The notes: generated from the sequence alone by a model not told the origin. Shown: positions 53,932-63,352, counted from the stretch's first letter. The stretch is 64,000 bases of DNA from Chitinophaga terrae (ex Kim and Jung 2007) (GCF_900107795.1 NZ_FNRL01000026.1:1-64000); one strand, 5' to 3'. Made by a program: numbers and translations.

Positions 53932-55539
53932 TTACCAATCCTGGTTTTGTGAAAGATTTTTATTTTGGTCGCGTTCTACGGTTGGTACAGGCCAGAGATA
54001 ATGCTTAGGATCTGTAAATAACCTGTTCTCTACAATTATATATCCTTTGGGATCTTTGTTAAAGGCCCCGGATGTTACCCTGATACCTCTTACCGGCCTG
54101 TTCAGCACAGTAGCGGCAATTTTCCAGCGGCGGATATCCAGCGCTCTCAAACCTTCGAATGCAAATTCCGCCCTTCTTTCGCGACGGATGATGGTTTGCA
54201 GTGCGGCTTTGTCCCAGGCTGCATTGAACTCTGTAGCTCCTGCATCGGTGAAGCCTGCACGTTTACGTATAGGCTGTATAGTTTGGTTCCATACCGCGGC
54301 GTTCATCTGTCCCAACTCGTTCTTTGCTTCTGCATACATCAGCAATACATCGGCGTAACGGATAAGGATCAGGTTCAGGCCGGAAGCATAGTTGGTAGCG
54401 GCGCGGTCGTAGTATTTATAGAAATAGTAACCGGTTGGAGACGCTCCCTGGTCGTCTACCGTGTTGGTAGAAGGAACTGATCCCGGTTGCGTGAGGATCG
54501 TTTGTACGTTACCGTTAAGATCTGTCACCTTGGAACCATGGTGAAGGATGGTAGCTTCGAAACGCGGATCGCGGTTCATGTACGGGTTATTCTCATCATA
54601 ACCTGAACCAGCTTCGTTGATCGCTTTACCGTTGGTCATGATATAATCGTCTACCAGGTCCTGCGTTGGCACCAGTACGCTTCTCAGGGCAGTAATGGTC
54701 TGCGGCATGAACGAACGTTGTTTATCGTTTGTTCTGCTACCGCCATATTGCAGGTCGAAGATCACTTCGCTGTTGTATTCATTAGCCACGGTGAACATGC
54801 CCGAATAGCTGTTGAACAGGGAGTAGGCGCCATCTGTTGTTTTGCCTATAAGCAATTCGCAATCGTTGACCACTTCCTGCCATTCGCTCCTGAACAGGTG
54901 TACGCGGGCGCTCATGGCTATAGCGGCGCCGCGGGTTACGCGTCCCCGGTCTTTCTGCTCCTGGGCGGTATTGGCCGGCAGGTCTTTGCGGATGTCGTTC
55001 AGCTCAGACAGTACAAATTGCTGAATGGTATTTTTATCCGTACGGCTGATCGTTCTTGAATTGTCAATAGAGATCAGGTCCAGGTAAAAAGGCACATCTC
55101 CGTACCAGGCCGTAAGCTGGAAATAAGCATAGGCGCGGATAAACCTGGCTTCCGCTACGATGCGGCGTTTCAGGGCGCTGTCTATACCCGGCACCCTATC
55201 CATGTTCAGGGTGATCTCGTTACACCGGCGGATGGTCGTATAGTAGTAAGACCAGGTATCTTTTACCCTGGCGTTGTTGCCATCGTAACCGCCATTGGAA
55301 ATAGCGTTCACGTTCAGCAAACCGGTACCGCTGTTGTAGGCGTTGTCGCTCAGCGCTTCATCGCCGTAGAAATAATCGTCTTTCGACAAATGCTCATAAC
55401 AGGCGGTTAAAGCATCCAGTCCATCCTGTGCATTGCGCCAGTAGGCATTTTCGGTGAACTCCTTCGTTATGGGCTGGTCGAGCTTCCGACAAGCAAATAA
55501 ACTGGCAGCTACCAATATAGATAAACATATTTTCTTCAT
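53932..55539 (-). CDS. SusD/RagB-family lipoprotein, sigma/FecR-linked locus
   Basis: A SusD-type surface binding protein, 535 aa from the ATG at 55539 (539 aa from 55551); the lipobox is SLFAC, Cys17 from the shorter start. Mature start RKLDQPITKEFTENAYWRNA, TPR helix VAEARFIRAYAYFQL, and C-terminal signature IRRERRAEFAFEGLRALDIRRW are all typical. It follows SusC closely (6 to 18 bp) and pairs with it. Confidence 0.95.
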   Translation of the reverse strand: MKKICLSILVAASLFACRKLDQPITKEFTENAYWRNAQDGLDALTACYEHLSKDDYFYGDEALSDNAYNSGTGLLNVNAISNGGYDGNNARVKDTWSYYYTTIRRCNEITLNMDRVPGIDSALKRRIVAEARFIRAYAYFQLTAWYGDVPFYLDLISIDNSRTISRTDKNTIQQFVLSELNDIRKDLPANTAQEQKDRGRVTRGAAIAMSARVHLFRSEWQEVVNDCELLIGKTTDGAYSLFNSYSGMFTVANEYNSEVIFDLQYGGSRTNDKQRSFMPQTITALRSVLVPTQDLVDDYIMTNGKAINEAGSGYDENNPYMNRDPRFEATILHHGSKVTDLNGNVQTILTQPGSVPSTNTVDDQGASPTGYYFYKYYDRAATNYASGLNLILIRYADVLLMYAEAKNELGQMNAAVWNQTIQPIRKRAGFTDAGATEFNAAWDKAALQTIIRRERRAEFAFEGLRALDIRRWKIAATVLNRPVRGIRVTSGAFNKDPKGYIIVENRLFTDPKHYLWPVPTVERDQNKNLSQNQDW

Positions 55540-55557
55540 AACTAATTTCATTTAGCA

Positions 55558-58500
55558 TCAAAACTTAAGATCTATACCAAAGGCAAACGTAGCAGCATTA
55601 GGGTAGTTACGACCTGCGATCGGGTTGTAGTTAGACATGCTGAGTTTGTCGTCGAACTGCGAGAATTCAGGATCTACGCCGATTTCGCGGAAACGTTTAG
55701 GCATGATAGTGATCAGGTTCTGACTGGTGAAATAAACTCTTGCTCCCTGGATCTTTGCTCTTTGCAGTAAAGAAGCCGGCAGGCTGTATCCAACCTGGAA
55801 ATTCTTCAGGCGCAGGTATTTGGTATCGAACAACCAGTAATCTGAATACGCAAAGTTGTTGGCATCCGCGGCCCCGATGGTCAGCCTTGGATAGCTAGCG
55901 TTAGGATTGGTTGGCGTCCAGCGATCCAGGTGCTGCACCATGGCGTGGTCTTCGTTGTTGTGGAACGCTTCCACGATATCCCCGCGCAGGAATTGCGTTC
56001 TTTTTCCAACGCCCTGCCAGAACATAGTCAGGTCGAAGTTCTTCCAGCTCACATTATAAGTAAATCCGAAGGTGTAACGAGGGAAAGGATTACCGAAGAT
56101 ATAACGGTCGTTCTCATCGATCACTCCATCTTTGTTCCTGTCGATATACTTGATATCGCCGGGCATTACCTGCTGGTTGTAAGCGAATGGCACTTTAGGC
56201 GCATTCTTCAGGTCGTCCAGGTTCTGATATAAACCATCTGATTTATACCCGTAGTAAGACGCGATCGGGTAACCTTCTTTAATAATAAAGGTAACATCAG
56301 ATCCTCTTACAGATTCCTGGCCGAACTTGATCACCTTGTTCAGGTTATCGGAAAGGTTAAAGCCAAAGTTATGATTGAAGGCGCCTGTCCTTAAACGGTA
56401 ATTGATCGTGAACTCCCAACCTTTGTTGTCTACCTTTCCTACGTTTTCCAGTGGCGCAGACGTACCCGCGGTTCCCGGCACTGTCTGGAACAGGTAAATA
56501 CCGCTGGTTTGTTTGTCGAAGTAATCGAACGTTGCTGTCAGCTTGCCGTTGAAGAAGTCGGCATCAATACCATAGTTGCTCATGGTAGAGATCTCCCATT
56601 TCAGCAGGTCGTTGAAGGTTGAGAAAGTAGAACCGTTGGCAGGCGAGTTATTGAAAGAATAATTGGCATTATTCAGCGCCACTCTTGCCAGGTAGTTAAA
56701 TCCGCCGATGTTGGAGTTACCCACCTGTCCCCAGGAATAGCGCAGTTTGAAATTGCCTATCCTCTCTTTGATGTCCTGCATGAAGGCTTCTTCTGTGAGC
56801 CTCCAACCGAGGGAGAATGCCGGGAAAAACTGCCAGCGGTGACCAGGAGCCAGTTTGGAAGACCCGTCATAACGCCAGGTGAATTCAGCCAGGTATTTAT
56901 CAGCATACACGTAGTTCATTCTTCCGAACAGGGAGTTCAGGGCGTATAAATTCGGGTTGATGATATCGTTATAGGTGCCTAAGTCGCGGTAATCGAAAGT
57001 TCCGTCAGGTTTCGGGATATAACCGCCGCCGATAGACCAGTCGTTGTCGAGATTGGTAGTTCCGAACCTGTCGGCTCTCAGGCCCCACGATTCGTTGGTC
57101 GCATCGCTACGTACGCCTACCTGGCCTTTCACGTAATGTTTGCCAAAGGTATTTTCATACTCGGCAGTGGTATATACGTTCGTGATCAGGTTTTTGTATA
57201 CGGAGGTATGTCGCTCGTTGTACAGGGGCGGCGTTGCGGTTGTATAATAAGGAGCGTAATCGAACTTGTTGATGCGGCGGTCGTTGTTCTCGATCGAATA
57301 ATTCGCAGAAGCGTTGAAATTGATCTTGAAATGTTTCACCGGGGTGATCACAACATCCAGTCCGCCCATGAGGTTATCGATCCCCTGGGTTTCATAGCCG
57401 TAGTCGGATAACAGGGCAAAAACGCTGTTGCTGGTAAGGCTTGGAACAACCCAGTTGCCCAGTGAATCTTTAACCGGGTAGATGCGCGGCACCCTCATGG
57501 CATCCCTCATCAGCATGCCGATATCGGCTGCCTGTTTGCGGAAGTTGGAACGGGTGTAGGCAGCGTTTCCTGTTACTTTCACGTATTGGCTAACGTCTAC
57601 GGATACATTGAGGCGGGCGTTATAACGTTTGTAGTAGAAATCCTGCGGCACATATTTGTTCTGCAACATGTTGCCCTGGTCGAGGTAGCCGAGCGAGAAC
57701 AGGTAGCTGCTGGATTTGCCGCCGCCGGTAACGCTCAGGCTATGGTTTTGCTGCGGCGTGTATTTGCGGATCATTTCCGTGAGCATAGCTGGTTCCGAAC
57801 CCCGGTCGTGCCAGTATTGGATATTTTCAGGCGTAAACTGCGGCGTTTTTCCTGAGTTCACCAGTGCTTCGTTTTTCAATGTCATGTATTGCCATGCTTC
57901 CATCTGGCGGGGCAAAGTGGTAGGCGTTTGCCAGCCATACATGCCATTGTACTGCACAGAAGGGCGTTCGTCTTTATTTCCTTTTTTCGTGGTGATGTAG
58001 ATCACGCCGTTAGCAGCCTGGGAGCCGTAAATAGCGGCGGATGCGGCATCTTTCAGCACGGAGATATTCTCAACATCATAAGGGTTCAGGTTACGCAAAC
58101 CATCGCCACCTGCAACGATACCGTCGATGATGATCAGCGGTTCGTTACCGGTTAAGCTACCTACGCCACGGATGTTCATGGTGAGTTTGGCGCCCGGTTC
58201 AGCAGTGTTCTGCTGGATGATGAGGTTAGGCGCCTGTCCCTGGAGGGCCTGGTACATATTCACTACCGGGCGGCCTGTAATGTCTTTAGACGATACGGTG
58301 CTGATAGCGGCGGTCACCTGTCCTTTTTTCTGCTGACCATAGGCGGTAACAACTATTTCGCCCAGGTCTTTGGAGTCGGTGTTCAGCATTGCCACGATGC
58401 TTTTGCGGCCGTTGATGGCAATTTCTGAAGGCGTATACCCCACAGATGAGATGAGCAATGTACCGTTTGCCTGGGCAGCAGGAATTTTGAGGGAATAGTT

Positions 58501-59046
58501 GCCTTCCCCGTTGGTCACTGTTCCTATGTTCTGTCCTTTTAGGCGGATATTGGCACCGGGGATAGGTTCTCCTTTCTGGTCCACCACGCGGCCGGTGATG
58601 GTGATGTCTTGTTGCTGATTTCCTATAGTGGTGGCCAGCTCTGCGCGTTTGAGGATGATCTTGTTGGCGATGAATTCATAGTTGATGTTCAGCGGCAGCA
58701 GGATCATTTGCAAGACATCTTCCAGGCGGTTATCCTTTACATTCAATGAAACTTTCTGCGCTGATTTAAGATCGTCGTTTGAGTAAACGAAAACCAGCGA
58801 AGTCTGAGCTTCTATCTGATCCAAGACCTGTACGAGATTTGCATTGTCTACTTTCAGGCTAACCAGTTGGTTAGGTGCAACACTTGCAGGCGGCCGTTCA
58901 TGTTCTTTTTCCTGTTGATTTTGCCTCCGGGCGCTGGACGCATACGCTACCTGGGCCTGGATATCCAGTACACTTATCATCGATAGCCCAAGAACCAGCG
59001 GCAGGAAGGACGGTCTGAAAGAAGGCCTGTAAAGTTCCTTTCTCAT
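55558..59046 (-). CDS. SusC-family transporter with STN signalling domain
   Basis: An 1162-aa outer membrane transporter. Signal peptide about 1-32, then an STN (secretin/TonB short N-terminal) domain (about 62-130, VDNANLVQVLDQIEAQTSLV), a carboxypeptidase-like domain (about 148-225, GEPIPGANIRLKGQNIG), a plug (VVTAYGQQKKGQVTAAIST) and the barrel. The STN domain means the transporter passes a substrate-binding signal to the FecR anti-sigma factor encoded directly upstream. It leads the operon SusC-SusD-SusE-GH76-GH76. Confidence 0.96.
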   Translation of the reverse strand: MRKELYRPSFRPSFLPLVLGLSMISVLDIQAQVAYASSARRQNQQEKEHERPPASVAPNQLVSLKVDNANLVQVLDQIEAQTSLVFVYSNDDLKSAQKVSLNVKDNRLEDVLQMILLPLNINYEFIANKIILKRAELATTIGNQQQDITITGRVVDQKGEPIPGANIRLKGQNIGTVTNGEGNYSLKIPAAQANGTLLISSVGYTPSEIAINGRKSIVAMLNTDSKDLGEIVVTAYGQQKKGQVTAAISTVSSKDITGRPVVNMYQALQGQAPNLIIQQNTAEPGAKLTMNIRGVGSLTGNEPLIIIDGIVAGGDGLRNLNPYDVENISVLKDAASAAIYGSQAANGVIYITTKKGNKDERPSVQYNGMYGWQTPTTLPRQMEAWQYMTLKNEALVNSGKTPQFTPENIQYWHDRGSEPAMLTEMIRKYTPQQNHSLSVTGGGKSSSYLFSLGYLDQGNMLQNKYVPQDFYYKRYNARLNVSVDVSQYVKVTGNAAYTRSNFRKQAADIGMLMRDAMRVPRIYPVKDSLGNWVVPSLTSNSVFALLSDYGYETQGIDNLMGGLDVVITPVKHFKINFNASANYSIENNDRRINKFDYAPYYTTATPPLYNERHTSVYKNLITNVYTTAEYENTFGKHYVKGQVGVRSDATNESWGLRADRFGTTNLDNDWSIGGGYIPKPDGTFDYRDLGTYNDIINPNLYALNSLFGRMNYVYADKYLAEFTWRYDGSSKLAPGHRWQFFPAFSLGWRLTEEAFMQDIKERIGNFKLRYSWGQVGNSNIGGFNYLARVALNNANYSFNNSPANGSTFSTFNDLLKWEISTMSNYGIDADFFNGKLTATFDYFDKQTSGIYLFQTVPGTAGTSAPLENVGKVDNKGWEFTINYRLRTGAFNHNFGFNLSDNLNKVIKFGQESVRGSDVTFIIKEGYPIASYYGYKSDGLYQNLDDLKNAPKVPFAYNQQVMPGDIKYIDRNKDGVIDENDRYIFGNPFPRYTFGFTYNVSWKNFDLTMFWQGVGKRTQFLRGDIVEAFHNNEDHAMVQHLDRWTPTNPNASYPRLTIGAADANNFAYSDYWLFDTKYLRLKNFQVGYSLPASLLQRAKIQGARVYFTSQNLITIMPKRFREIGVDPEFSQFDDKLSMSNYNPIAGRNYPNAATFAFGIDLKF

Positions 59047-59101
59047 AACGTAGTGGTGATTAATAATGAAAATGAATAAATATTAAACGTGTTGGCTGTT
59101 A

Positions 59102-60106
59102 CTATTCTCCTATAACTAATGTTGAATCGGTGATCCGGTAGTGGAAAGCCTTGGATTTACTCAGGTAATACATAATGTCTTCCAGGCTGTTGTTATGAAA
59201 GGAACCTGTAAGTCGGAACTGTTTTGGTGCATCGGCTTCAAACAGCACTTTCTTATCGAATTTCCGTTCCAGGCCGGCCCCGATCTCCTCCAGTGTAGCG
59301 TTCCGGAAGATGAGCCGGTCTTCCGTCCAGGCTTTATCTTCCTTATCTATCATGGTTGATTTTACGATAGTGCCGGTGCTGGCAGTATAGGTCACTTTGA
59401 TATCCGGTGTAATAACGATGGTATCGCTTACCTTTTTGGCTTCTTCGTAACGTGGGATGAATGCTACCTTACCGGTTATTACTGAAGTCTGGACAGGTTC
59501 ATTATCGTATGCTTTTATGTTAAACGAGGTGCCCAGTACTTTTACTGTTCCTTTTTTCAGGTGAACGATAAAAGGCCTTGCACTCGGTGCAATTTCGAAG
59601 AAGGCCTCTCCTTCCAGGTAAACAGTGCGGCTTTTGCTGTCGAACTTTTGCGGGTAGGTTACCTGGCTGGCGGCGTTCAACCATATGACGCTTCCATCGG
59701 CCAGTTCTATGTAAGCCTTCCTGGCATTGCCGTTTTTCTGTTTTACCCAGTGCAGTGGTTTTGATTCGGCCTGTTCTTTTTCCCTGTTAAAAAAGAATAT
59801 CGCTGCGCCGAGCAATGCGCAGGCAGCAGCAACTGCCGCGTATTTCCGCCACCTGATAGGTCTTACTACCGCAGGAGCGGCGGTATTGGCAGCCTGTATC
59901 TTGGCCCAGGTTCTTTCGAGCGCCTGTTCGGTATCGGCAGCTGCCGGTTGTTGTGTTTCCCTGAAATAATGTTCTAAGTGTAGGTATCGTTCTTTCAGCT
60001 CCGGGTGCCGGCTGATCATTTCCTCCAGCGTGGTAATTTCTTCCAACGTGGCCACCCCGGTGAGTTTTCGTGTTACCAGCAGCACAAATTGTTCTTCGTC
60101 AATCAT
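59102..60106 (-). CDS. FecR-family anti-sigma factor
   Basis: A 334-aa single-pass membrane regulator. An N-terminal cytoplasmic anti-sigma part (about 1-80) is followed by one membrane helix (about 88-106), the FecR domain (about 115-210, with the AYIELADGSVIWLNAASQVTYP motif) and a DUF4974 domain (about 255-334). It holds the ECF sigma factor until SusC with its STN domain signals. It lies 73 bp downstream of the sigma gene and 55 bp upstream of SusC. Confidence 0.95.
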   Translation of the reverse strand: MIDEEQFVLLVTRKLTGVATLEEITTLEEMISRHPELKERYLHLEHYFRETQQPAAADTEQALERTWAKIQAANTAAPAVVRPIRWRKYAAVAAACALLGAAIFFFNREKEQAESKPLHWVKQKNGNARKAYIELADGSVIWLNAASQVTYPQKFDSKSRTVYLEGEAFFEIAPSARPFIVHLKKGTVKVLGTSFNIKAYDNEPVQTSVITGKVAFIPRYEEAKKVSDTIVITPDIKVTYTASTGTIVKSTMIDKEDKAWTEDRLIFRNATLEEIGAGLERKFDKKVLFEADAPKQFRLTGSFHNNSLEDIMYYLSKSKAFHYRITDSTLVIGE

Positions 60107-60179
60107 AAAATGGAATCGTGTTCTGGTATAAGGACAGGTAACGGGAGGAAAACTACTTACAAAAAAGAAAAAATTTTTT

Positions 60180-60794
60180 TTAGCCCTGGAACAAAGCGGT
60201 TAGCCCCATTAATATAATAAAGGGAGGAAGCATTTTTTTGCGGGCGGAGATAGCGCCTAATTCAGCATTGAGCTTGCGCATGGCGCGGAAAAGCTGCGTT
60301 TCCACGGTGCGGGGGGAAATATTGAGGATTTCGGCCACTTCCTTGTATTTGAAACCATCTTCTTTTATTAACTGGAAGATGCGGCGGCATTGGGCCGGGA
60401 GTGTTGCAACGATCTTATCCAGTTTGAACCTGATCTCTTTCCATTCGAGGTCTCTTTCCAGGTCTACGCTGTTCTGCAGATCGGCGGTATCGGAGCCTGC
60501 CAGGGGGACTATGCGCAGGTGACTGTATTGTTCGAGGTAGTTCAGCGAATGGTTTTTAACGGCTACGAACAGGTATACCTGCAGGTTGGCGATATTTTCC
60601 AGTTCACTGCGTTTATTCCAGAGTTTTACAAAAACGTCGGAAACAATTTCTTCTGCCGCTTCCCTGGCTGGCACATAACGCAGGCAAAAATTCAGTAAGC
60701 GTTCATAAAAATGACGGAACAATTTAGCAAATGCCTGTTCATCATCATCACGTGAAATATGTAGTTGCCATTCACGAACCTCGTCTCTAATCAT
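60180..60794 (-). CDS. ECF RNA polymerase sigma-70 factor
   Basis: A 204-aa ECF sigma factor. Region 2 (about 20-90) has FAKLFRHFYERLLNFCLRYV and region 4 (about 130-185) has YKEVAEILNISPRTVETQLFRAMRKL (split here for clarity: the helix-turn-helix is the NISPRTVETQLFRAM part). It is the partner of the FecR protein downstream and should direct transcription of the STN-type SusC operon in response to the glycan. The C-terminus ends in a hydrophobic tail, PPFIILMGLTALFQG, which is a little unusual. Confidence 0.94.
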   Translation of the reverse strand: MIRDEVREWQLHISRDDDEQAFAKLFRHFYERLLNFCLRYVPAREAAEEIVSDVFVKLWNKRSELENIANLQVYLFVAVKNHSLNYLEQYSHLRIVPLAGSDTADLQNSVDLERDLEWKEIRFKLDKIVATLPAQCRRIFQLIKEDGFKYKEVAEILNISPRTVETQLFRAMRKLNAELGAISARKKMLPPFIILMGLTALFQG

Positions 60795-60906
60795 GTGGCT
60801 AAAACGTTTTTGCTAAAACAGAGAAAAAAAAGGAAACTGCTGGTTTCCAGACCTGGTTGACTAAATTCCTGTAACAGCCGGCGGATTTATGAGCAATAAT
60901 AAATAA

Positions 60907-60929
60907 AAGGTTTAAAATAAACAAACCTT
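60907..60929 (-). terminator. Terminator of PAS-LuxR gene
   Basis: On the minus strand AAGGTTT pairs with AAACCTT around nine bases and is followed by TTTTATTTATT. It starts directly after the stop codon at 60931-60933. Confidence 0.75.
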
Positions 60930-60930
60930 C

Positions 60931-61692
60931 TTAGCACCATCCTTCCTGGACGGCTTTCACGAGTATGGCGGCGATGGTGGGCTGACCAGATTTTTTCAGC
61001 ATGTTTTTACAGTGTTGGTCAACGGTTTGTTTGCTGATGCTTAATTGTTCGGCTACCTGGTACCTGTTCAGGCCTTCCAGCAACAACCGGAGCACTTCTA
61101 CTTCGCGGCGGGTAAATGAGGGGCCGCCTGTCAGCACTTTTTTAATAGGGATCTGGAATTCCTGCTGGTCATTATCCAGGTCGACCAGGGTGAGCACGGG
61201 CGTACCTGTGGTTTTGAGAAAAGAAATATCAGTATGCACTACCAGCGATCTTAAGAGCGTGCCTTTTTCGTCGTATTGCAGGGGAATGCTTTGCTGGAGG
61301 AGCCGGATATAGTCGCCATTAGCCTTCCTGAAGCGGATGTCGTAACGTACTTTATAGGAGAAGCGTTCTTCCAGGGGAAGGCTGTAGAAGAAATCGACCA
61401 CCGAGTTTTCGAAATCGAAGAACCAGGGTCTGTCGTCGGGATGGATCATATCTATCAGGCGGGCTACCGACATCTCTTCGGGCCTGTACCCCATGATCCG
61501 GGTAACACTTTCGTGCATATAATCGAGGCTTCCCTGTGCAACATTGAATATAAAGTAATAGAAATCGCCTACCTGGAAGAATTTAAGTACCTTTTTATGT
61601 ACTTCCATGCCCAGTGTCAGCTCAGGTGGTTCTCCAGTTTCAGACATGATGCGCCATATCTTCTTGGCATCTTCATATAATTGTACATTCAT
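60931..61692 (-). CDS. PAS-domain LuxR-type transcriptional regulator
   Basis: A 253-aa regulator. A PAS fold with PAC-like tail (about 40-155; SVTRIMGYRPEEMSVARLIDM and LVVHTDISFLK) precedes a LuxR-type helix-turn-helix (about 188-250; FTRREVEVLRLLLEGLNRYQ and AEQLSISKQTVDQHCKNM). No receiver or membrane domain is present, so it should sense something directly in the cytoplasm. It is 14 bp downstream of a small membrane protein gene on the same strand and is probably cotranscribed with it. Confidence 0.9.
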   Translation of the reverse strand: MNVQLYEDAKKIWRIMSETGEPPELTLGMEVHKKVLKFFQVGDFYYFIFNVAQGSLDYMHESVTRIMGYRPEEMSVARLIDMIHPDDRPWFFDFENSVVDFFYSLPLEERFSYKVRYDIRFRKANGDYIRLLQQSIPLQYDEKGTLLRSLVVHTDISFLKTTGTPVLTLVDLDNDQQEFQIPIKKVLTGGPSFTRREVEVLRLLLEGLNRYQVAEQLSISKQTVDQHCKNMLKKSGQPTIAAILVKAVQEGWC

Positions 61693-61706
61693 GCTCAGGC
61701 AACAGC

Positions 61707-62009
61707 TTATTTCATTAAGTTAAAAGATACAAAAATTATGGTTATGCTGATGCAAACCAACGCTACCAGGAACGTATAATCGGCGATCAATTCCAGGCGG
61801 GCGCTGAAATTTTCGCGCCGGCTCCTCATCGATAAAAAAGATAACAGGCAGCTGGCCATGAGCAGGATGGCTGCTATGCCGGTAAAATCGTCGATCAGGG
61901 TGGCTGCCGAAAAACCCGTCACCTTGATAGACGTCAGGATGATCAAACAAAATCCCAATAAATTGGTTGATGTATTTAAGATATGCGGCGACTTATTATG
62001 ATTTGTCAT
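61707..62009 (-). CDS. Small membrane protein of unknown function
   Basis: A 100-aa protein with three hydrophobic helices (about 17-33, 40-58 and 72-95) and a basic loop RSRRENFSARLE between the second and third. I recognise no family. It precedes the PAS-LuxR gene by 14 bp, so the pair probably forms one unit. A 22-bp palindrome lies 10 bp upstream of its start codon. Confidence 0.65.
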   Translation of the reverse strand: MTNHNKSPHILNTSTNLLGFCLIILTSIKVTGFSAATLIDDFTGIAAILLMASCLLSFLSMRSRRENFSARLELIADYTFLVALVCISITIIFVSFNLMK

Positions 62010-62018
62010 GTTGTCCTA

Positions 62019-62040
62019 TTTGTTAATTACAATTAACAAA
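62019..62040. promoter_or_regulatory. 22-bp palindrome in divergent intergenic region
   Basis: TTTGTTAATT-AC-AATTAACAAA is a perfect 10-bp inverted repeat with a 2-base spacer. It sits between the divergent small membrane protein gene (start 62009) and the thioredoxin-like gene (start 62101). The size and symmetry suit a dimeric regulator; the PAS-LuxR protein is a candidate. Confidence 0.6.
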
Positions 62041-62100
62041 GATTTCGTAAACATATGAGAATGTTTTTGTTGATAGTTTTATTCCGATAACATAACCCAT

Positions 62101-63288
62101 ATGAATAAACTGATGCTTGTCACGTTATTGAGCTGGCCTATGCTTTCCAGTGCACAGGAAGGCAGGTTCGTCATTAACGGAAGAATGGAAAAAATCGACA
62201 TTCCAACAAAAATATACCTCACTACTGTAGTGGATGATATCATGACAATGGATTCCGCCACCATTCAAAACAACCAGTTTCACTTCGAGGGCAAGGTGGA
62301 AGGTCCTATTAAAGCTTCGCTGTTCATTAACGACATCAGACCCGCCGACAAAGCGCCAATCACTGTTCAATATAAGAACAACATGCGAATTTTCGTGCTG
62401 GAGCCGGGTGAAATAAAAGTTAATGGTAAGGAACTGTTGAAGACCGCTACTGTTTCTTCCCCCATTAACAACCTGGAAAAAGAATACAAGGAGTTGTTGA
62501 GAGATATCACGAAAACCATGGATAAAGTGGAGTACCAACTGGCCGCCCTGCGTGCGAATAACGGCAAGCCAAACCCGGAAAAGGAACAAGAGCTGGCCAT
62601 GCGTCATCAACTTTCCTACGGCGCCCGTAAAATGCTCCAGCAAAAATATATCAACGAACACCCGAAATCCTTTTTCAGCCTGCTGGCACTGGAAGAGGTG
62701 GCCGGCTACACCTACGACCCTGTTTACATTTATTCTATGTTCGAAAGACTGGATTCCTCTGTCATCAATACTCCCGAAGGCAAACTCTTCAAAGCAGAAC
62801 TGGACAGGGGTATGAACCTGCTGATCGGCTCAGAAGCGCCCGATTTTAAAGTAACCGATCTCCGTACAGGCAAGGAAGTGAAACTCTCCGATTTTAAAGG
62901 AAAGTATGTACTTGTCGACTTCTGGGCCACTTATAACGAGTATAGCCGGAACGCCCACCAGGTAATGACGGACGTATACAAAGAATTTGCAGACAGCAAT
63001 TTCACCATTATCAGCGTTACCGTAGATGCCCCTTCCAACCGCGACGCTATCATGGAAGCCATTGAAAAAGATAAGATGGAATGGACAAACCTGGGCGACT
63101 CTCTCAGGCAACGGAACGATGCAGCAAAACTCTTCAACATCTTTACATTACCCCAGATTTACCTGATCGATAACAATGGTCATATCTTCAATAAAAACTT
63201 CCCGATAGAAAACCTAAGGACTGAAATTATTAAAATGAGACATCCGAAACGAGAAACCGAAGACAGTGCACTGCAAAGTGCCAATTAA
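62101..63288 (+). CDS. Thioredoxin-like TlpA-family protein lacking CXXC
   Basis: A 395-aa exported protein with a signal peptide (about 1-18). The N-terminal DUF4369-like domain (about 20-115) is followed by a helical middle and a TlpA/AhpC-like thioredoxin domain (about 240-380; SEAPDFKVTDLRTGKEVKLS). At the position of the active site WCxxC it has Y278-N-E-Y281 in VDFWATYNEYSRNAH, so both redox cysteines are gone and the domain should not catalyse thiol exchange. Otherwise the fold is intact, including the LPQIYLIDNNGHI cis-proline strand. It may be a scaffold or binding protein. It is divergent from the PAS-LuxR operon. Confidence 0.88.
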   Translation: MNKLMLVTLLSWPMLSSAQEGRFVINGRMEKIDIPTKIYLTTVVDDIMTMDSATIQNNQFHFEGKVEGPIKASLFINDIRPADKAPITVQYKNNMRIFVLEPGEIKVNGKELLKTATVSSPINNLEKEYKELLRDITKTMDKVEYQLAALRANNGKPNPEKEQELAMRHQLSYGARKMLQQKYINEHPKSFFSLLALEEVAGYTYDPVYIYSMFERLDSSVINTPEGKLFKAELDRGMNLLIGSEAPDFKVTDLRTGKEVKLSDFKGKYVLVDFWATYNEYSRNAHQVMTDVYKEFADSNFTIISVTVDAPSNRDAIMEAIEKDKMEWTNLGDSLRQRNDAAKLFNIFTLPQIYLIDNNGHIFNKNFPIENLRTEIIKMRHPKRETEDSALQSAN

Positions 63289-63301
63289 AGAAAATTTACC
63301 C

Positions 63302-63346
63302 TACATTTGCCCTTATCAATTATAAATATAATTTATTATAAATATA
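63302..63346 (+). promoter_or_regulatory. Promoter and repeats before XRE-S24 gene
   Basis: TACATTTG (63302-63309) matches TAnnTTTG. Downstream, TTATAAATATA occurs twice in direct repeat (63320-63330 and 63336-63346), between the -7 box and the start codon at 63353. The repeats would suit a site where the repressor controls its own gene. Confidence 0.45.
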
Positions 63347-63352
63347 TAAGGA

